From JANWHF01 sp036276235 (GTDB lineage: Bacteria; Planctomycetota; Phycisphaerae; Tepidisphaerales; Tepidisphaeraceae): a stretch of 10,804 bases of DNA. The translations under genes and the position numbers were made by a program. Location: the NCBI GenBank assembly GCA_036276235.1, contig DATBDZ010000407.1, forward strand, positions 1 through 10,804, written 5' to 3'. Position 1 is the first letter of the stretch. Each line of letters starts with the position of its first letter. The notes beneath the pieces were generated by a model. The model was not told the origin of the DNA, did no database searches, and saw only the letters and a program-made list of their open reading frames with translations. This document shows positions 6,955 to 10,804 of the stretch, piece after piece.

Positions 6955-7311
6955 CTATTTCGAGGTGGCGGCTGTCTTCTTACCGGCGATTGCATCATCC
7001 ACGTTCTCGCAAAATTCAAACAAATCCATCAATCGCGCTCGCCGCAGCGCGTCGATCGCCATCCCCTGTGCGCCCGCGATGCGCATGATCCCGCCCGGGC
7101 CCATGTCTTTGCGGAGGGCCAGCAGCAGGCCGATGCCAAGGCTCGAGATGTACTGTAGCTTCTCCAGATCGACGACCACCAGTGCCGGCCGCTGCGCGGC
7201 GACTTGCCTGAAGGCGACATCGACATCCTCCATCTGCAGGCTCATTTCACCAAGCAGACGAACAATGAGGGCGGTGCCGCGTTTTTCGATTTCTACCTGA
7301 AGTGGTTGCAT
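6955..7311 (-). CDS. STAS-domain protein, anti-sigma factor antagonist-like (upstream copy)
   Basis: The 118-residue STAS domain aligns without gaps to the downstream copy. The strongest shared blocks are VAAQRP-LVVVDL (37-49), ISSLG-GLL (55-63) and DALRRA-L (87-94). Asp48 and Ser56/Ser57 are conserved; Ser57 is the likely phospho-acceptor by position. The start at 7311 is supported by AAGGA seven bases upstream, and MQPLQVEIE matches the paralogue's N terminus. A longer in-frame start at 7512 would translate a terminator and a palindromic repeat, so it was rejected. The stop is TAG. The C-terminal GKKTAATSK tail is polar and variable compared with the copy. Signalling role is inferred from family only. 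Confidence 0.88.
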   Translation of the reverse strand: MQPLQVEIEKRGTALIVRLLGEMSLQMEDVDVAFRQVAAQRPALVVVDLEKLQYISSLGIGLLLALRKDMGPGGIMRIAGAQGMAIDALRRARLMDLFEFCENVDDAIAGKKTAATSK

Positions 7312-7352
7312 TGAATTTTCCTTGCCGAGCCCGGGCTTTAAGGATGCATTAG

Positions 7353-7387
7353 AAAGAAGAAGGAGCCCGGACGCAAATCGTCCGGGC
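7353..7387 (-). terminator. Intrinsic terminator or attenuator between the Gfo/Idh/MocA and STAS genes
   Basis: Read on the minus strand, GCCCGGACG and CGTCCGGGC form a perfect 9-bp stem around a five-base loop (plus positions 7365-7373 and 7379-7387). The stem is followed by the pyrimidine-rich stretch TCCTTCTTCTTTCT. It lies about 140 bases after the oxidoreductase stop and about 55 before the STAS start. It could end the upstream transcript or act as an attenuator in the STAS leader. Confidence 0.65.
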
Positions 7388-7424
7388 CCGCTCATGCCGT
7401 TCCCTTCTGATCCACTCTTCTTCC

Positions 7425-7491
7425 CCGGTACTCCGGGAGGCCCGCGTCTTGCGCAATCAGCCCCCACCCTAACCCTCCCCCGGAGTACCGG
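7425..7491. repeat. Paired palindrome, CCGGTACTCCGG type
   Basis: CCGGTACTCCGGG (7425-7437) and CCCGGAGTACCGG (7479-7491) are perfect 13-bp inverted copies, 41 bases apart. Each holds a CCGG-four bases-CCGG hairpin. The right copy is followed by GAGGAGGG and preceded by a C-rich CCCTAACCCT stretch. From memory, similar sequence recurs in Phycisphaerae genomes, which was not checked here. It lies downstream of the Gfo/Idh/MocA gene. Confidence 0.75.
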
Positions 7492-7527
7492 AGGAGGGAA
7501 CAGCAGACGCACACTTCCACCTATCCT

Positions 7528-9024
7528 TCACGCAGTCGGCAGATCGTACTTCGGTCGCCGTGCGCGGTCGCGCCAGGCGTTGGCCTCGGCGTCGCCGGGG
7601 AATTCCCATTTCTGCGGGTCCCACTTGAGCGCGCGGCGATGCCAATAGGTCAGGTTCATGATGTGGCAGACCGCCACGCTCCGTGCGCCGACTTCGATGC
7701 CGGTGACCGGCGTCTTGCGCGTCTTGATGCACTCCAGCCAGTCCAGGTGATGGTCGTTGTTGGGCGACTTGTAAAGCTGAATGTCCGAATCGCGAATAGG
7801 ATCCTTCAGGATCGTATCCGGCTCGCTGACGATGAATGAGCGATTGACAAAGATGCGGCCCTTTTCGCCGATGAAGAGGATGCCGTTCGTTTCCTTGGTG
7901 TGACGTAGCGTTGGCTGGGTTGAAGCGGGCTGCGTTGCCGGCGCGGCTGCGGCGCCAGTGGCACCGGCGCCGCGGCCCTGGCCTGCGCCGCGTCCCGCTC
8001 CACGTCCGCCGCGGCCTCGGGCGGGGGCTTCCCAGTGATCGCCTTCCCACACCGTTCCGCCGATGTGCGTGACGGGGATGTTGTCGCCGACCGGCGTGTG
8101 GCCGTAGATCACCTGCGCGTTATACAGATCATCCGCCTTCTCCGGCGGCCGCGCGGCGGTGGGGCCGGCTTTGTCCATATCCAGTGCCCATTGGACGATG
8201 TCCAGATGATGCGCGCCCCAGTCGGTGATCATGCCGCCGGAGTACTCGATGTAATCTCGCCAACCGGGGTTGAACGGATACTGGCCCGGGTTGTCGGTCT
8301 GGCGGCAAAGCACATCGTTGTAATCGCGCTGCGGCGCCTGGCCGAGCCAGATGTCCCATTCGATTCCCTCGGGCGTTTGCTCGGCGGGGAGATCGCAGAA
8401 TTTGCTCGTGACGCCCGGAAGGCCGATGTGGATTTCCTTGATCTTTCCGATGCGGCCATTGCGCACATATTCGCAGGCCTGGCGGAACGGGCCGGTTGAG
8501 CGCTGCTGGCTGCCGGTCTGGAAGACGACGTTATATTTGTTGACGGTATCCAGCAGCAGCTTCGCCTCGTGCAGCGTGAGCGTGAGCGGCTTCTCGCAGT
8601 AGATGTCCTTCTTCAGCTTGCAGGCTTCCATCGAAACCGCCGTGTGCCAGTGATCGGGCACGGCGATCAGCACGGCGCTGATATCCTTGCGATTCAGCAA
8701 ATCCATGTAATGCACATATTCATCCACGGAAGATTTCCGCTCGGCGGCGGCGTAAATATCCGTCACCTGCTTCTTGGCCCGAGCGCGGCGGCCGGTGTGA
8801 ATATCGCTCACCGCCAACACCTCAATATTCGCGCGACTGGACAGATTGGTGACATGGCCGCTGCCTTGTTTGCCGATGCCGATGAAGCCGAGCGTGAGCC
8901 GCTCGCTGGGCGCGGCGACGCCGCCGCCTCCGAGGGCGCGGGCAGAAATAATCGTCGGCGCGGCAACGGCCAGTGCAGCCCCCTTCACAAAACTTCGACG
9001 CGTGATAGATCGGCGGTTGTGCAT
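7528..9024 (-). CDS. Tat-exported Gfo/Idh/MocA-family NAD(P)-dependent oxidoreductase
   Basis: The 498-residue protein starts with a twin-arginine signal, SITRRSFVKGAA (6-17, Arg9-Arg10), then a hydrophobic AAPTIISARALG stretch, so it should be exported folded with cofactor. The Rossmann motif is GFIGIGKQG (46-54). EKP (144-146) carries the family's catalytic lysine (Lys145). WGAHHLDIV (269-277) gives the histidines typical of this family's C-terminal domain, and a planctomycete-type C-terminal segment ends in WDPQKWEFPGDAEANAW. Relatives act on sugars or related polyols; the substrate is not readable. The start at 9024 is supported by GAGGA six bases upstream and by the Tat signal at the N terminus. 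An unusual Gly/Arg/Ala-rich insert spans about 334-372. It is divergent from the membrane-protein gene. Confidence 0.92.
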   Translation of the reverse strand: MHNRRSITRRSFVKGAALAVAAPTIISARALGGGGVAAPSERLTLGFIGIGKQGSGHVTNLSSRANIEVLAVSDIHTGRRARAKKQVTDIYAAAERKSSVDEYVHYMDLLNRKDISAVLIAVPDHWHTAVSMEACKLKKDIYCEKPLTLTLHEAKLLLDTVNKYNVVFQTGSQQRSTGPFRQACEYVRNGRIGKIKEIHIGLPGVTSKFCDLPAEQTPEGIEWDIWLGQAPQRDYNDVLCRQTDNPGQYPFNPGWRDYIEYSGGMITDWGAHHLDIVQWALDMDKAGPTAARPPEKADDLYNAQVIYGHTPVGDNIPVTHIGGTVWEGDHWEAPARGRGGRGAGRGAGQGRGAGATGAAAAPATQPASTQPTLRHTKETNGILFIGEKGRIFVNRSFIVSEPDTILKDPIRDSDIQLYKSPNNDHHLDWLECIKTRKTPVTGIEVGARSVAVCHIMNLTYWHRRALKWDPQKWEFPGDAEANAWRDRARRPKYDLPTA

Positions 9025-9128
9025 GTTCGGTCCTCGTGTTGTGGGTGGAATCGTCCGTTCTGAGAGTTCATACACCGCAAGGTGCAAATTGATGAGAGCA
9101 GGATGTTTCACGTTGGCCGTCGTTTGAT
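9025..9128. promoter_or_regulatory. Divergent intergenic region between oxidoreductase and membrane-protein genes
   Basis: The oxidoreductase Shine-Dalgarno (GAGGA on the minus strand) is just above its start. For the plus-strand gene, TATGAT (9128-9133) could be a -10 hexamer, with a weak TTTCAC (9106-9111) 16 bases before it. This -10 overlaps the first ATG of the membrane protein. No clear promoter for the minus-strand gene was found. Confidence 0.35.
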
Positions 9129-10733
9129 ATGATCCGTGTGGCGGCAATCACCACGGAGTTTTACTTGTCCGGAAAAATCGTTGGCTGGGTGGTCGGCATT
9201 CTTGCGCTGACGGCGGGAATCGTCTGTTGGTGCGCGCTGCCGCTGATCTGGGACGGGGCGTTTCAGCTTTCGGTGACATTGCTCCGCCAGCATCCGTTCG
9301 TTTATCTCACGCGGTTTCACACGCTGATTTTGTGGCAGCCGACGGTTTGGGCGAGCCACTTCACTGACAATCCCTGGATCCTCCAAGCGATCTATGGGTT
9401 TCCATTCATCATCGCGCCGGCGGTGAGCATCGCGGTGTCGTGGTGGATCGTGCGCAAGCAGGCGCCGGGGCTGATTATCTGGGCTATCTTCGGCGTCGCC
9501 GCCGGCACATTGCCGGGGCAGGTCTTCATCATCAACGACAGCATCTGGCAGCAGACGCTGTTCTGGCCGATCTTTTTGGCGGTGTTTGTCGATATCAACG
9601 CGAAGCAGTTTTTCGTCCTGTGTTTGCTCGGGATGTTTCAGTTTGTGCATCAGATTGGCTTGCCGCTCTTCGTTGGGGCGAGCGCGGCGGCACTGATCCT
9701 GGCGCAATTCGACTACGAGAATCGCCCGCGCTACCTGCGGACTGCAATTTTCATTGGAATCCTGGCGCTGGCGGCGCTCCTCAAGATCATCATCACCAAT
9801 CACATCAAGCAATTTGAAGACACCTACGCCGAGCAGGAATTCTCCTGGTGGAAGGTGCGCGAGAAATGGCAGATGGCCGTGCTCGGATATCCGCTGGCCG
9901 GGCTTATTTGCGCCTGGATCGCGGCAATTTGTTTGTTCGTTTGGTCAACGGCGCGAAAGGAACTGAATCGTCGGGCGCTGGGGACTTTCGCAATCGTTCT
10001 CATCCTGGCGATGGGAGGAATTTGGATCGTCTGGGCCGCCGATGGACATCGCTGGTACAAAGCGCTCGACTATCGCCGCTGGATTCTGCCGCTCACGCTG
10101 CCGTTCTTTACGCTGGCGTTTCTTGAGGCGTGTGCGGCGGCGCGAAGGCGCGCTGAAGGTGGGACGGGGTTTGACGTCGTTCAGCTTGGACAAACGCGCG
10201 CTGCGATTCCCTTAGGCTCCGCCTTAGCGGAAGCGGGACCCCGCGCCGAGAACAACACGTCCGCCAAGGCGGACCCTACGGGAATCGTCCAAAAGCGACG
10301 TCGTCTGGAGCCCCGCGCGGTTTGCGCAATTCTGCTGGCTCTGATATTCGGCTCCGTCTTAAGCATACAGGGACTCGTCTGGTCTCGAATGCTCAAGCAG
10401 TTTGTGCGGCAGATCGATGCGTCGCCGCGGCTGGTCACGCGGCTGGATTCGATCGAATGGATTCGCGAATCTCCATTGGACCACTGGGGAAGTTGCGATG
10501 CGATCACGTTACTGCAAGGGAAGGTGCCGCGTAGCATAGTGGTGACGGATGAGCAGTTTAGAGGATTGCTGAAGGTGCCGGCGCTGGTTCCGAATCAAGG
10601 GTGGTTTCCACAGAAGCGGCGCAAGCCCCCGCCACCAGGGCCGCGCGGCTGGTACGATTTTCGGCCCTTCATGAAGAAACTGGCGGCAAGCGGAATGGCG
10701 GATCTCCAGACACAGCCGAGCGCGAAAGAGTGA
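9129..10733 (+). CDS. Polytopic membrane protein, possibly GT-C-like glycosyltransferase
   Basis: I do not recognise the family with certainty. The 534-residue protein has about ten hydrophobic segments: roughly 17-41, 83-108, 114-135, 143-155, 160-193, 204-223, 252-272, 284-303, 318-338 and 397-418. A soluble C-terminal region (419-534) follows. An acidic residue (Asp42) after the first segment, many aromatic residues in the first loop, and this topology resemble GT-C lipid-linked sugar transferases, but no diagnostic motif settles it. ATG 9129 has no Shine-Dalgarno; TTG 9165 in the same frame has GGAG six bases upstream and would give 522 residues starting just before segment one. A paired palindromic repeat encodes residues 359-386 in a loop flanked by RRR and KRRR, so the loop is probably cytoplasmic. 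The C terminus holds a Pro-rich KPPPPGPRG stretch. Confidence 0.8.
   Translation: MIRVAAITTEFYLSGKIVGWVVGILALTAGIVCWCALPLIWDGAFQLSVTLLRQHPFVYLTRFHTLILWQPTVWASHFTDNPWILQAIYGFPFIIAPAVSIAVSWWIVRKQAPGLIIWAIFGVAAGTLPGQVFIINDSIWQQTLFWPIFLAVFVDINAKQFFVLCLLGMFQFVHQIGLPLFVGASAAALILAQFDYENRPRYLRTAIFIGILALAALLKIIITNHIKQFEDTYAEQEFSWWKVREKWQMAVLGYPLAGLICAWIAAICLFVWSTARKELNRRALGTFAIVLILAMGGIWIVWAADGHRWYKALDYRRWILPLTLPFFTLAFLEACAAARRRAEGGTGFDVVQLGQTRAAIPLGSALAEAGPRAENNTSAKADPTGIVQKRRRLEPRAVCAILLALIFGSVLSIQGLVWSRMLKQFVRQIDASPRLVTRLDSIEWIRESPLDHWGSCDAITLLQGKVPRSIVVTDEQFRGLLKVPALVPNQGWFPQKRRKPPPPGPRGWYDFRPFMKKLAASGMADLQTQPSAKE
10205..10286. repeat. Paired palindrome inside the membrane-protein gene
   Basis: Arms at 10205-10231 and 10260-10286 are inverted copies matching at 24 of 27 positions. 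Each has a TCCGC-GCGGA type hairpin, and the 28-base spacer holds GCGGG-AC-CCCGC. Outer symmetric blocks GACGTCG (10173-10179) with TTGGAC (10186-10191), and GTCCAA (10287-10292) with CGACGTC (10296-10302), may extend the element. It is translated in frame as a Ser/Ala/Gly/Asn-rich loop between membrane segments. Confidence 0.85.
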
Positions 10734-10740
10734 CGCCGAT

Positions 10741-10804
10741 GTTGCGCGGATGTCGCGGCGGGCAGTGCCCGCCCTCCGCGCAACGCGTTCTCGTAGGGCG
10801 GGCA
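10741..10804. repeat. Nested palindrome of the GGCGGGCA-N-TGCCCGCC type, cut by the window end
   Basis: The 17-base palindrome at 10757-10773 is the same unit as at 6843-6899, with central G. It is nested in a perfect 10-bp outer pair, GTTGCGCGGA (10741-10750) and TCCGCGCAAC (10775-10784). A second inverted copy starts at CGTAGGGCGGGCA (10792-10804) and runs off the window. It begins eight bases after the membrane-protein stop and may help end that transcript, though no U tract is seen. Confidence 0.8.

Noticed and set aside
9108..9812. Minus-strand open frame of 234 residues opposite the membrane-protein gene
   Set aside because: Its composition is charged and low-complexity, as expected from the reverse complement of hydrophobic codons; the plus strand encodes coherent membrane segments.
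1..10804. tRNA, rRNA or known riboswitch
   Set aside because: No cloverleaf with a TTCGA-type T loop, rRNA core or recognisable riboswitch motif was seen on reading either strand; this was by eye, so a covariance search could still find a divergent one.

Overview
The window looks like chromosomal DNA of a Planctomycetota bacterium, most likely of the Phycisphaerae type. This is inferred from moderately high GC, a Tat-signalled Gfo/Idh/MocA oxidoreductase, a TPR/SPINDLY-type O-GlcNAc transferase-like protein, a secreted M28 peptidase, and intergenic spaces filled with paired GC-rich palindromes. No rRNA, tRNA, CRISPR array, transposase or phage gene was found. Seven protein genes are supported.

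Layout. Positions 1-342 hold no convincing gene but carry a large imperfect inverted repeat flanked by imperfect direct repeats. A TPR plus glycosyltransferase-41 gene (343-2031, minus) is divergent from a secreted M28 metallopeptidase (2095-3783, plus), with only 63 bases between them. A perfect 23-bp inverted repeat follows, then a YdeP-family molybdopterin oxidoreductase (3876-6215, plus) with terminator-like hairpins after it. Next come three minus-strand genes: a Tat-exported Gfo/Idh/MocA oxidoreductase (7528-9024), then two tandem 118-residue STAS proteins (6955-7311 and 6438-6794). They are separated by hairpins and paired palindromes. A divergent polytopic membrane protein (9129-10733, plus) ends the window, followed by another palindrome.

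There is no obvious single pathway. The genes look like independent transcription units, each bounded by palindromic elements. The two STAS genes are clear paralogues (about 47% identical by hand count, equal length) and probably act as anti-anti-sigma-type switches, but no kinase or phosphatase partner lies in the window.

The most notable signals are four distinct classes of paired palindromic (REP/BIME-like) elements in under 11 kb. One pair lies inside the membrane-protein gene and adds about 28 residues to a loop. Another has an open frame that would wrongly extend the oxidoreductase start upstream. A Gly/Arg-rich insert in the Gfo/Idh/MocA protein, a possible TTG start for the membrane protein, and a possible attenuator upstream of the first STAS gene are also flagged. 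No convincing previously undescribed multi-gene system was found.
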